Source: Rhizoclosmatium globosum (lineage: Eukaryota > Chytridiomycota > Chytridiomycetes > Chytridiales > Chytriomycetaceae). From it: a DNA stretch of 64,000 nucleotides. The stretch covers positions 124,001 to 188,000 of the forward strand of contig MCGO01000019.1 of NCBI GenBank assembly GCA_002104985.1, in the 5' to 3' direction. The position numbers and the translations under genes are program-made. Positions within the stretch are counted from its first letter, which is position 1, and each line of letters opens with the position of its first letter. The notes beneath the pieces were generated by a model. The model saw nothing but the letters and a program-made list of their open reading frames with translations, did not search any database and was not told where the DNA came from. Shown piece after piece: positions 1 through 11,219 of this stretch.

Positions 1-27
1 ACCAATTAAATAGTGAGAACTGCTTTA

Positions 28-1877
28 TTATGTCACATTCTTGTTGACGTTAACATATCCAGTTCCAAGACAAGTTAATACAACTGTTCCCTTCAGCGAA
101 GTGTATATCCGATTTCCCTCTTCGTCAGTCACTTCCTCCTCAGGCTCTTCACCAATCTTGAACACAACTCCCAAGAACTGCTTCAAGTCTCTCAAAAGCT
201 GGATAGAGAACGGTGTCAAGGTACCCACTCGCACCTTTCCAACATCTTCTGGTCCCAACGCCAACATTAATATTGACAGCCATTGCGCGTTTCCGTCGAC
301 ACAACCACCCTTTCGAATCTCAGTCAATAATAACCGTGCAGCCCTAATACCCAAGTCTTCAGGTGTAGGGAAAGTGTAATCGTTCTGCAAGTGTCCAGCA
401 ATACCCTCTTGAGTCGCAGTGGACACAATCGCCCGTGCTGCACTTCCAACAACAGCGGTACTCTCCTCAATAGCACCATCACCCAACTTGAGTTCTGGAA
501 TTTCATCACCTTCCGCCAAAACCTCTTGTGAACTCTTTTTCCTTGGCTGGTAAGAACACTCTGCACTGTACAAGACTCCAGTCGTGGTCTCTGCAACCAA
601 CGAAACACCATAACCAGGACACTTTCCACTCTCAGCACCCTTATACACATCCGTGTACAAGTATACATCAGGGATGTATCGACTCAATAGTGATCGCGCG
701 CTATCAACGACACGGTTCGCCATTTGAGGAGAGATACGAGTGGCATAAGCGATTCCACGGATACGTTTCACGCCGAGGCCTGGGTCAGTGAGGGTTGTTG
801 GTTTCAGAGATTTACGACAGGGCATTGGAAAATGACTTGTCCTCCGCCGAGAGGGGGTGCACCGCGCCGAGTGATTTTGAGGTCAAGAGGAGCATTGGTG
901 GTTTGGATTACTGGGAGGAACTTTTGAAGGGTTGGAAGAGTAACTGTGCGGAGGGTATCGACCTGTTTTGGAGGGAAGTAATTTTTAGATTTTGATGAAG
1001 GAGAGTGAGAGGAGGAAGAGGAATAGAAGAGGTTGGCAGTATGAAATGGTCAGAATACAAGGGCTCCCCATGGTTACATAGTAGTAGGAAGAACGAAAGT
1101 CATTGTATAAAAAGGGTATCATCATAACAATGCATACTGTTGAGTATTTGAGGGAGAGATAAGGGAAGCGAAAGGAGAGGGATACTCACACAAACATCGA
1201 CATTGTCGTTTGTGATTCCATTCAGTGTAAGATGAAAGGGAACTTTTGCGAATGGAGCAATAGCAATCAGGGGTTCCAGAAAGTATCCAATCGCTCTTGA
1301 GTTGGGACAATCGTGGACAATCTTTCCACCAGTGATCACACCAGGCTTATATAATAGAGAGGATCCAGTGTATGAGATTTCGAGGTGAGAGCCGTTTGTG
1401 ACCTTTTCAAGCAGACGAAGGAAGGATACTTCGTAGTCTTTGGAAGGGGTATTAGTTTCAAAAGCTAGGATGAACAGCGAAACAGAGACAAGAAAAGAAG
1501 AGGAAGAGCAGAATCAGATAAGTGCGGCTCCACATCACTCTTGCGATCAAACAAGATTGAGAAAGGTAAAGCGAATAAAAGCATATCATCCTATGTACCA
1601 TAAAGCATGGTCTGTCCCTCCTAGCTAGGCCCTATCTACCGCCACCTAGGACTGATAATAACTCACCAGCAAGCCCTGGAAACTCGTCCTCGTTCACCCG
1701 AATCTTGTCAATGCGAATCGTGCGTCCCGAAACAGTGGCAAGAAGAAGCCGTTGCCGCAGGTGCAAGTGGCCTTCAAAGCGCAGTATTGATGGATTTGGA
1801 CCAGCGGAAGCTGATACCTTTTGTTTCTTGAGTGAAGGAGAAGTGGAGGAGGGTGGTCGCTGAACGAGGGTGGCCAT
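28..1877 (-). CDS. RCL1: RCL1, RNA 3'-terminal phosphate cyclase-like protein
   Basis: Nucleolar factor of the small-subunit processome that acts in early 18S pre-rRNA cleavage; the family resembles RNA cyclases but lacks cyclase activity. Three exons splice cleanly in phase: 1877-1667, 1437-1190 and 962-28. Diagnostic blocks are IRIDKIR in exon 1, DYEVSFLRLLEKVTNG and GYFLEPL in exon 2, then RRGAPPLGGG, RGIAYATR and GGCVDGNAQ in exon 3. About 464 residues are predicted, against about 370 in yeast and human; the excess lies in an N-terminal tail and in an acidic insertion after the SAECSY block. One frame break near 820, in a GTAAATC context just after the CPVV block, looks like a single lost base because the conserved sequence continues at once in the next frame. 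Since the gene is essential in yeast, an assembly error is likelier than a pseudogene. Confidence 0.93.
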
Positions 1878-2361
1878 TGAAATCAGACTTTGTTCAATGA
1901 AAGGGAACGTGAAGAAAAAGCAAAAAAGAGGAGGACAACTTCGGGTCTTTTCTCACCTTGTCGCCTGGTTCCTGTGATTCGAGTTTCATGATTGCTTTGT
2001 GCTCAAGAATTATGGCTGTACTTTTGCTGCGATTGTCTCGCTTCTCAGATTCTTTCCCTTTCTGTGGCAAAGTAAACATGATTCATTTGGAATCCTCTGA
2101 CAAACAAGTTTCCAACATGTGGAAAAACACGTGTTTACAGGAAGCTTTGCAGGAAGAGTTGGACGGTAAATATAAAAACCAGTTCAACAACAGAACAAAA
2201 ACGAATCACATAAAAAATAGAAAACTGGGTGGTGGCTGGGACCTTCAACAACATTACTCACCTAATACAAAGTAAAGGAAATTGCTGAATGTCATAAAAT
2301 TCCAAAACCTCAAGTTTTGAAATATTTTTTTTTTTAAGAATATTAACATGCAAAAGTCGAG
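1878..2361. other. Intergenic, no gene seen
   Basis: Likely the RCL1 promoter side (RCL1 is transcribed away from it) and the upstream flank of the tRNA gene. Short open frames here lack codon bias or recognisable motifs. Confidence 0.6.
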
Positions 2362-2433
2362 TGTTGTATAGTGTAGTGGTTATCACCCGGGTTTCTGATA
2401 CCCGTAACCCCGGTTCGAATCCGGGTACGACCT
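2362..2433 (+). tRNA. tRNA-Gln (anticodon CTG)
   Basis: A complete cloverleaf can be drawn. The D arm is GTGTAGTGGTTATCAC. The anticodon stem CGGGT/ACCCG encloses the seven-base loop TTCTGAT, so the anticodon is CTG, reading CAG. The T arm is CCCGG-TTCGAAT-CCGGG, followed by the 3' acceptor strand TACGACC. T8 and A9 fall where expected. The first acceptor position pairs T with C, a mismatch; pairs 2 to 7 are good, one of them G-T. There is no intron. A short T run a few bases downstream (around 2436-2440) is a plausible Pol III terminator. Confidence 0.92.
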
Positions 2434-2954
2434 TGCTTTTTGCTTTTGTTGGACGTCTGTTGCGAAACGCCAGCCAACTTTCCAAATACTTCAATGGCAT
2501 GGTGTGTAAGTTTATGGAATTTCTTCTAGGGTGATGATCCAAGTACAAGTCAGTTTCTTTATTTCTAGCATTTGTGCATTGATATAAGATGGAACTTTGT
2601 AAATGAAGAAGTTTGCAAATGTACATGCATCGCTATTGTTTCAACGACTATATTGTAGTTGCGTTTTTTGAGAATGATGACAGTGTTGGTTTTGCACTAA
2701 TTCCTGGAACAGAGAGACATACGAAGATAGAGGCAGAATAAAATTAAATTAGTAACAGACACATGGTTTTGGCTGAAAGAAATGGATTTGCAACATTCCG
2801 AACCTCCGAGATTTCAAAAAGACGAACAGCCACCCGGAAGCGAAAAAACCGCCATCAACAGACTCGGAATTTTTCGATTTGCGCTGATAACAACTGATAA
2901 CAGCGAGGCCAAATTTTTGTTGCTTTTTTCTTCATCCACTCGAATCATCATCAA
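2434..2954. other. Intergenic, presumed permease promoter
   Basis: Holds the tRNA terminator T run at its start and the 5' flank of the permease gene. I see no other gene, repeat or clear motif. Confidence 0.5.
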
Positions 2955-4762
2955 ATGTCAACACAATTCGCCGTTGCTACAGCTGAAATCAGCAAGGATA
3001 CAAGCAATATTATCATGCACGCAGCACCTGAAGGTGCGAAGCTGCATAGAAAGTTGCAAGCCAGACACTTGGTGAGTAATGCATCTTCACATATCACTTT
3101 TCGCCTTCCATCTAACACATCATCTTCACAACAGGAAATGATTGCTATCGGAGGTAGTATTGGTACAGGTCTCCTCTTGAAGTCTGTGAGTACTCCTTTT
3201 ATGCTGAAACTACGCAAGCCCTGTGAACCCTTGTATGAACCTTGGTCACTGACTCATTTCTTCAACATAGGGAGGTGCGATCTTTACTGCGGGACCAATT
3301 GGTGCTCTACTCTGCTTCGCTATTGTTGGCATTCAAGTCTTTGGAGTGATTACCGGGTTGGGAGAGATGGCAACACTTCTGCCAGTCGAAGGTATCTTCT
3401 CGCAGATCCCATCAAGATTCCTGAGTCCAGCGTGGGGATTCGCATCTGGATGGAACTACTGGTTGAACTGGGCTCTTACAGTCCCAACTGAACTCACCGC
3501 CGTCGCCAGTTTCATGGCCTACTGGGTTTCAACCGACCAGTTCCCATCATGGGCATGGTCCGGAGTCTATCTTGTTCCTCTTGCGCTCTTGAACTTGACT
3601 TCTGTCAAGTACTTGGGCGAAGCAGAGTTCTTCATGTCGCTTCTCAAGGTCATTTCGATTGTCATCTTCCTCATTGTCGGTACATGTGTCTGGTTCGGTG
3701 CAGGACAAGGCTCAACTGGTCCACTTTGGTTACAAACTGGTCTCCTGCGATTGTGGGAGATGATGCCACAAGCCGATTCGTAACATCTCTTCTGGGTTTA
3801 TTACTGCTTTTTATGCATACGGAGGAACGGAAATGATTGGAGTTGCTGCATCTGAGGCTGCTAACCCACGCAAGTCCGTGCCCAAGGCTGTCAAGGGTAC
3901 TTCTGGAGAATCAACATCTTCTACATTGCCGCCATTTTCCTCGTCGGTCTTCTCCTTCCACCTTCTTCCTCAATTTGGATCCAAACAACCCTAAGGTGTC
4001 ACTGAATCTCCTTTTGTTTATGTGTACAACGTTGTCGGAATCAAGCCGGTGCAGACATCATGAACGCCGTCATCATCATCGCAGTTGTCAGTGCCGCAAA
4101 CTCATCCATCTACGCATGTTCAAGAACCCTGATGCGACTCGCCGATGAAGGTTCAGCCCCATCCATTTTCCGTCACGTCAACAAACGCGGAGTCCCATCT
4201 ACGCTCTCGGCTGCTCAATTTTCTTTGGTGCACTTGCGTTGTCTGTGGATACGCCGCAGGTCCAAACGGATCCACAAACGTCTTCAACTTTTTCTCATCC
4301 CTTGTCTCTCTTGGAATCATGTTTGCTTGGATGATCATCTCGTGGGCGCATTTGCGATTCCGCGCTGGATTTATTGCACAGGGCCGAAACGTTTCTGAGT
4401 TGCCATACGTTGCACCATTTTACCCATATGCGGATTACTTATCTTTGACAATCGGCGTTGTTGTAACTGCCTTCATGATTTTTGGAGCGTTTTATAACGT
4501 TACCATTTACGATTTGAACTGGTATATGAACAACGCGTGGCTTTACGGAGGTGTCCCATTATCACTTGTGTTTTACATCATCAAGGCAATTTACATTTCC
4601 AACAAGAGTAACAAGGGTGCATTTTATGGATTCGGTTTGATTCCATATGAAGATATGGACTTTGATACTGGTCGCCTTGTCGAGTCTCCAGATGATTGTT
4701 GGCAGAGGAACGAGGACTCAAGACACTTTCATGTCCCTTTTCAAGAAATACCTTCCAAGTAA
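2955..4762 (+). CDS. Amino-acid permease, YAT/APC family (frame broken)
   Basis: Plasma-membrane proton-coupled amino-acid importer of the fungal YAT type. Exons 2955-3071, 3135-3185 and 3271 onward join in phase and give the first-helix signature EMIAIGGSIGTGLLLKSG, then ITGLGEMATLLPVEG, TVPTELTAV and, later, ASEAANPRKSVPKAVKGT and NSSIYACSRTLMRLADEG. Several hydrophobic spans are visible, out of about twelve for the family. After about 3735 the conserved sequence hops between frames at least five times (near 3735, 3787, 3900, 3960, 4020 and 4200), each hop as if one base were lost; from about 4240 to the end it is open again. It is either a recent pseudogene or, more likely, a region of poor consensus sequence. 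Substrate specificity cannot be read. Confidence 0.88.
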
Positions 4763-4871
4763 TTTATTATATCCAATCACATGCAGTAAATAGAAAAAGC
4801 GTACTATTCCCATTCATTTTCCCATTTTCATCATGAATACTCCTTCATATATGATTTCAACGTTTCAACAT

Positions 4872-6261
4872 TTACAGGAACCTTGACAGCCCCATTCGCC
4901 CCTTCTCCAAGTCAAACGTAACTTTCGTAATAATCTTGTCAATCGTTTCTTTGGGCAAGTTAAACTCGGCAATCGTGAGGTAAACGGCTTGTCCAAGAGA
5001 GTCTGTTGAACTGCGCCATGATAAACATGGGTTCCTTGTTGATTGCTTCCTTGACTTTCTTGATTGTTTGATTGACAACTTCGTCTGTCGCAAGGAGACC
5101 AAGGTGTTCGAGGCGAAGTTTGGCGTTTTCAGGAATGAGAAGCGGGTGATCTTGAGTTACCCTAACGGACTGTAAGTAATCCACAAATCAAAGCATTTAA
5201 CTCACCGATCAAACAACGTCATACACCTAAAGAACGAGTCCAAAGCTTTACAAGGATGCGCAATAATCGTATCATCCGTACCATCCATCATCCTTATGCG
5301 TCTCAAAGTAATAAGGCCTCCACTCCGTCCTCTTCATATAAATCTTGACTCTCGCAACAGGTATCCAAAGACATGGTCTTCGGGTAAAGCCAGCAGTTCC
5401 GGTTGTTCTTGAGGAATGGGTGATGTATGGATCCATTCCACGAGCTCTGGAGACCCAAAGTACAGCATTCCATGGGCGTACCAGACTCTTTCTTTGAACT
5501 CGTTGTCTTCGTACATCATGAATCCGGCAAGTTGGGGTACGTTCTCCTTCTTGGCTGTCTTGATATGTCTGACAAGGGCACGCAAGTTGATGGCCTCATC
5601 GTCATCGCCCTTCCCGATAAATGTGTATTTCTGGCAGTAACGCCCGGCTTTCGTTGGGTGTGGAGTGTACATAAGGTTTCGAGCAGCCATCATCCAGTCA
5701 TATGCTTTTCCATTGTTGACGCCTTCAAGGTGAGGCGTTGTGATTGTATCGGAGGGATGGTTTCGCAGTTCCCAGTCGAGTTGGTATTGGTCTTCGTAAG
5801 TCGTTCCTTTTCCAAAGACAAACTGTTGTTTGATTGGGAGACACAATGAGCATACTTTTTGACAGGTTTATGTGAACCACATTCCAACTCACCACAAAGT
5901 CAATGCGATCTTCCTGTGGTAATTGCGCATTGAAGTCTCTGTACCTTTCACGCAGATAGTTTCGTCTGGCTGAGGCGGGAAGTGAAGGTGCTGAGAAGAT
6001 GCCAATAATAGCTGGTTGTTGGGGAGGACAGCCTTCCCGTTCAACGTCAAGAACTGCTTTAAACTGATCCGATCCAGGCTGTGGAACAAGCGACAGGAGG
6101 GACTTCTTTGGGGCGGTTCCCTTCAATGGTCCCTTTGGTGAGCCATGTCCAACCCACTTGGTCTGTGTGGATAATGTATCGGTACTCAGTACACCCAGAA
6201 GGATGGTGAGTATGATCACTAGAATGATGATGGCACTGCGAGGCCGGCGTAGTGTGATCAT
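4872..6261 (-). CDS. GT31-like glycosyltransferase, paralogue 1
   Basis: Predicted type II Golgi membrane glycosyltransferase of the galactosyltransferase (GT31) type; donor and acceptor are unknown. The start at 6261 gives a short basic tail, one hydrophobic anchor (about residues 10-30), a stem, then PAIIGIFSAPSLPASARRNY, the GT31 start block. Exon 1 ends at 5893 and exon 2 starts at 5822. It carries YTFIGKGDDDE, the metal-binding Asp motif, then EDHVFGYLL and TIIAHPCKALDSFFRCMTLFD. After an intron ending at 5170 follows a separate C-terminal helical domain of about 100 residues, shared only with the two neighbours. Frame breaks lie near 5340, 5265 and 5030. This is the most diverged C-terminal domain of the three. 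Confidence 0.8.
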
Positions 6262-6311
6262 TTGCAAAACACTTCTGGAAGAGAAAACAGATGACGTTCA
6301 CAGTCCACCTT

Positions 6312-7805
6312 TTATTCCACTCGATTTCGAGGATCATGATACCATTTTGCTTTCTCAAATAAGGCATCTAATTCCGTGCCTGTATAGGGTTTCAATACCC
6401 GACCTGATTCCGTGTCTCGTGGCAAGTCCCACATCAAGGTTTCTTTCATCATTTCAATTTCAATCTCTTTGAATTTTACCCCTGATGCATCCGCTTGTAT
6501 CACGATTGCGTACCATAGAAGAATATCTGTGAAAGCCGGTAATAATAGCCGTTTCAGGGTTTTCATTTGATTCTTGGTGCTCTCTGCAACTCTGGCAACT
6601 ATCGAGTCTTCGAGATCTAGTCCGAATTGAAGAAGCCGCGTTTTTACTTCATCAACGTTTAACAATTTGTGATCCGGACTGACTCTAAAAGAAACATTCA
6701 GTTTGACGGATTCCAGAGCTTAACGGACAGATAAACTCCTGGAGCTCGAATGTATCCTTTCGCGAATACTCATCCCAATTCGATCAATCGCTTTCACATC
6801 ACTCGCTACAGCATGACTTGCTTCATCATCCCTCATTCCTAGCTACGCTCAAACTACCACTTGCCAGCGGCCAAAGAAAACACTCAACTCATCAAACATA
6901 GCCAAACACCTAAAAAACGCCCCCCGATCCTTACAAGGATGCACAACAACAGTCCCCGGATTCACAATCCACCGATCCTTATGCACCTCAAACATATACG
7001 GCTTCAAATTCACCATCTCAACCTTCATCCCACTCGACTCCACAAAGTACCCCATAACATGATCCTCAGCCTCCCGCACAACACCCGCTTCATACTCCGT
7101 AAACGCAACATGCTCCACAACCTCAGGACTAACAAAATACAACAACCCATGCATAAAACCCCCCAACGGGAACCCAACATACTGTAACCGCCCAGACAAC
7201 CCTCTCAACGCTTTACTCAGTCTCGGAACGTGAATGAACTCGTCGTCATCGCCCTTCCCGATAAACTTGTACCGCAAACACACAGCGCCGGGGACCCACG
7301 GGTGCGGTGCGTATAACCTCTCCCGCGCGGCGGTTATCCAGTCAAGCACTTTCCCATCGTTCATCGCCTCGCGTCGCGCGGTTACGATCACGTCTGGGTG
7401 GGAAGAGGCTTCCATGTGGAGTTGGAGGTTTTGTTCGTGGGTTTCTGCGGATCCGAGGATGTAGAGGAAGTCGATTCTGTGGTGGTTGGGGAGGTTTGCG
7501 TTGGCGGCGGTGTAGGCTTGGCGGAGGTATGTTCGGCGAGATGTGTGTGGGAAGGAGGGGGATGCGAAGATGCCGATTAGGGCGGGTTTTGGGGCGGGAC
7601 AGCCTAGGGACCATGTTGAAAGGGTTGGGGTTGTTGGGTTGGATGGAGGGCGGTGAAGGAGCGACTTTGGTGGTTTGAGCTGGATTGAGTTTGGCAGTGT
7701 TGAATACAGGATTGATTGCGATGATGTTGTAAAGTAGATCCAGAGAATAAATAGAAGGCCTCCTAGAGTGATGATCAGGGTGCGGCGGCGTGGTCGGACT
7801 GTCAT
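6312..7805 (-). CDS. GT31-like glycosyltransferase, paralogue 2
   Basis: Best-preserved copy of the tandem trio, with an unbroken 318-codon first frame. It starts with a basic tail and a signal anchor (TLIITLGGLLFILWIYF). The catalytic domain runs from PALIGIFASPSFPHTSRRTY through YKFIGKGDDDEFIHV to TVVVHPCKDRGAFFRC. The first exon ends at 6889. The second exon, 6684-6312, joins in phase and encodes the private C-terminal domain (VSPDHKLL, GLDLEDSIVARV, DILLWYAIVIQAD). Codons end almost only in C or A in the first half and in G or T after about 7300, with no change in protein family across the switch. It is 51 bases upstream of paralogue 1 in the same orientation. Alternative reading: another GT-A fold family; the GT31 call rests on the spacing of the start block, DDD motif and EDH. 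Confidence 0.85.
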
Positions 7806-7912
7806 CTTCCTTCCTTCCAGTTTCTAAATTGAGATATTTAACGAGCATGTAACTTTAATAATCCGCTTCCAAATACATATATAAAACTTTGAAATTGATG
7901 CTATTGCCATCA

Positions 7913-9625
7913 CTACCTTGATTTCCACTTCAATCGGTTCAACTCCTCAAACCGATCCTTCCCATACACACTCTTGACTCGACCATTCTTGTCCCGCTCC
8001 AATTCCCAGAAGCAAATCTCAATCAATCGCGTCTTGTCCTCTTGAGTCAAATGCGTTCCAAGTTCTTCCGCTTGAAACGTGATTGCATACCAAAGCATCA
8101 TATCATTGACAATCGACATGATTGTTGGACCTCGTTTCGATAGTTCCAAGCGAACTTCTGTGATTGTCTTGTTGACGATTGGTGGAGCCAAATCGAGACC
8201 GAGTTGGAGGAGACGGTCGGTGAATAGATCTTGGTCTACAAGAAGTTCGTGGTTGCGATCAACACTGTTGAATACTCAGCTTTCTGGTGTGATATCAAAT
8301 ATTAAAACTTACACGTCAAACATCATCATACATCTGAAAAACATTTCCATCGATTTGCATGGATGCATCACGACAGTGTGAGGACTCACAACCCATCTGT
8401 CATTCCTTGTGTCAAACACTTTATGTTTCATGTCGATATAATTCACATTAATGCGAGAGTCTCTGACTATAAAAGTGAGAGTTAATGGTTAAGTGGCAGC
8501 ATAGAATTGAATGGCTTGCTCGCTATTGCAGTTTGAATATTCTTCCCAAAAAGGCGTTCGCCTTCACTCAAGGCACCCATTTCTACTCTCTCGCACCCCT
8601 CAGACGCTCGTTGTCTTTTAATTCATTCCCTTTTACTTGTCCCTCATTCAGTCATGGTCTCACTCGTTGGTAGGTCTCGTTCCTCACTCTAATTCATAAA
8701 TCTCACTCGCAGGCTATAGGATGCATACCAAAATCAGCAAAGACATGATCCTCTCTCCCAACCATCCTCTCTTCAGGAATAATAGCAAAGGCAAGCCACT
8801 CTACAATATCTGGAGTGACAAGATACAACATTCCATCCATTGAATCCCGATCTGCATCCATCTGACCAATGTACTGTTGTTTTTTGGGCAATTTTCTGAG
8901 TAGTTGACTCAATGAAGCGACATTAATCATTGAATCATCGTTCGCCTTTCCAATATATTCGTATCGTAGACACCATTTGAGGGAATAACCGGGTGTGGAG
9001 TGTACATGATGTTTCCAGCATATTTGAACCAGTCGTAGACTTTCCCGTCGTTGTTGTCAACGATGCGGTCAGTGATGATAGTATCTTCCTGATGCTCGTC
9101 CATCTCCATCTGAACCTGGTATCGTTGTTCGTAAGTAGCACCGTCTCCGAAGACAAACTATGAGAGTACATCACAGTAGATTGAGTGAGTGAGTGAGTGA
9201 TTGAAATCTAAAAATAGAGTCCCGCACGCACGCACCACAAAGTCGAGGCGGTCCTTCTCCGGCAGCCCCGCATTCAAGTCCTTGTACTTCTGTCTCAGAT
9301 ACTGGCGCCTCGCCGTGTACGCAAAGTCCGGGTTCGCAAAGACGCCGATGAGAGCGGGTTTAGGCGTTGGACAGCCGAGGAAGCGACGTCCAAGTGCGTG
9401 TCGAAGAGATCGGGTTTCTTTGGCGAGCGACGAAGGCGGAGCAGCGTGTCGACGGGAAGATCAATGTTTGGAAGCAGCGAGTGGATCGACCGCGGCGATG
9501 TGGTTTGCAGCGACGTAACGAGCACGTACACACAGAGAACCGGTATTAGAACTAGCGCAATCGGTGGTACGCCTAGGAGGCGTCTCTTGATGCCGGTCGT
9601 GGTGGGTGTTGCCCTTCCTCTTCAT
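7913..9625 (-). CDS. GT31-like glycosyltransferase, paralogue 3 (variant DDD motif)
   Basis: Third tandem copy. A hydrophobic anchor (LGVPPIALVLIPVLCVYVLV) precedes CPTPKPALIGVFANPDFAYT, the GT31 start block, and later YTPHPVIPSNG and EDHVFADF. The metal-binding stretch reads YIGKANDDS where the neighbours have FIGKGDDDE, so the first Asp is Asn. An intron of about 250 bases (about 8473-8719) joins ADF to VRDSRINVNYID in phase; a further intron leads to the private C-terminal domain (VDRNHELL, GLDLAPPIVNKTI, MMLWYAITFQAE). Frame breaks occur near 9390, near 8985 and probably near the start codon at 9625. The first intron, around 9180-9240, contains a GAGT microsatellite. Activity is uncertain, given the altered motif. 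Confidence 0.75.
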
Positions 9626-9784
9626 CTCCTGTTCCTGACACCGTTGTACGCACTTTCATGCTGCCTTTTTTGGCAGTCACTCAAAACAAACAAAAGAAAT
9701 GTACTCATCCTTCATGATATTGGATTTACATTGTCAAAGAAAGGTAAAAGAGATTACATACTCAAAAACTCAAACCACATTGAA

Positions 9785-11113
9785 ATGAACGACACTGTCC
9801 CCTCCCAACCACCACCTCCTCAAGTCGCCCACGTCGACATCTCTTCAGCCTTCCAAATTGCTACAGCCGCAATAGCAGTTTACAACGCCCTCGAGATATT
9901 TCTCATTGTCTTGAACAGATTCAAACGGCGTGACTCTTTATACTTTTGGTCCCTCGTGGCAACCTCTCTTGGAATCATACTATTTGCTATCGGCTTTCTC
10001 GATCTCTTTTTCGATTGGTATCTCTCTGGGGTGAAGATCTTGGTATTTACAGGCCTCTTGTTGTTTTGACTTTTGGGTGGTATGGTATGGTTACGGGTTT
10101 TGCTGTTGTCATGTATTCTCGGTTGATGGTTTGTTTTTTTTATTATTACGTGAACTACACGAGTGAGATAATGGCTTAGTGTGAAAAAGAGTGCGTGGAA
10201 TCTCGTTGAATAAGGAGAACACGAAAAACTAAAAACTGACAAAGGATAAACGAGAACTGAAGCAGCAAAAAAATGTTAAGATGAGAGAATGAAAAAAGAG
10301 GAAGCGAGCGAAGCGAGGATAGAAAAAATGGGAGTGCAGTGAACGAATATTCACACCTAGAGTCATTTATCCATACTCACAGTAACTCCACCAGATCCTC
10401 CGCGTCCCCAGCAACATAGTAACAGCAATCCGCTCTTCATAATCTACAACATCCTCTTCTCCCACTTCCCCACAACAGTATTCACATTCGGTGCAAACGT
10501 CATAAAAACCCCATTCTGGAAACAAGGATACGACATTATAGAAAAAGTCCAAATGACAATGTTCTGCATCCAAGAAGTCTCCCTCGGAATCATATACCTA
10601 ATCTACATCCGCGTTCGCCTCGGCGACGAAACAGCCGACGTCGTGCAACACACCCTCATTGCGAATTTCGTCGTCCTCATCCTCGACATCAGCATGCTCG
10701 TGACTGAATACGTCGGGCTGTACGTGTACCAGATCATGCTCAAGGTGCTCGTGTATTCAATCAAACTAAAATTCGAGTTTTATATATTGACGGTTCTTGA
10801 AACGAATATTCGGTTGTCGGTTGGACCTACGGAATTGGATAGTGCTATTATAAGGGCGAGGGAGAACGCGAAGGCTGCGGAAGTGCGGTTGAGTGCAATG
10901 GATATATCGGGTGGGACTGGTAACGCTGGAGCAAGTGTTTTTAGTGGAGAGCGGGATGGGAATCCTTCTAATCTATTGAGTATGAATTCCAGGATTACAA
11001 AAAGCTCTATTGCGAGGTGTGAAAGTGGAGAGAAACGAGGAAGTTCGGAAGTTCCAGAATCGGGCACGATAAAGCGGATGGTTAGGAGCTCAAGGCAGTC
11101 CTCTATGGCGTAA
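9785..11113 (+). CDS. Fungal multi-span integral membrane protein (DUF7703-like)
   Basis: Uncharacterised fungal membrane protein of the type in which six or seven helices are followed by a cytosolic tail. It has a proline-rich start (SQPPPPQVAHVDISSAFQIA), a hydrophobic series and the block GMVTGFAVVMYSRLMV, then an intron, NILFSHFPTTVFTFGANV, and EVSLGIIYLIYIRVRLGDE. The tail after about 10800 is charged and Ser-rich. One frame break falls near 10065 and another is probable near 10435. The resemblance to DUF7703-like proteins rests on the YSRL and FPTTVFTFG blocks and is from memory of the family. Codons shift from C/A-ending to G/T-ending near 10750. It is divergent from the glycosyltransferase trio, 159 bases away. 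Function unknown. Confidence 0.7.
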
Positions 11114-11219
11114 TATTTTGATTTCTGTGATAATATGATTTTATAATTATGAGTTTTGCCGTTTCTCCTTTGATTGAACAAAAAAAGAACATCTCACTCC
11201 AAGTCTCTGACGTGAAACG

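Noticed and set aside
7342..7848. 168-codon minus-strand frame with Pro/Arg-rich translation
   Set aside because: A shadow of glycosyltransferase 2 in another frame, made open by the C-rich codon use there.
9398..9784. Long plus-strand open frame leading into the membrane protein gene
   Set aside because: It lies antisense to the first exon of glycosyltransferase 3, whose anchor and GT31 start block are clear. The membrane protein starts at the ATG at 9785.
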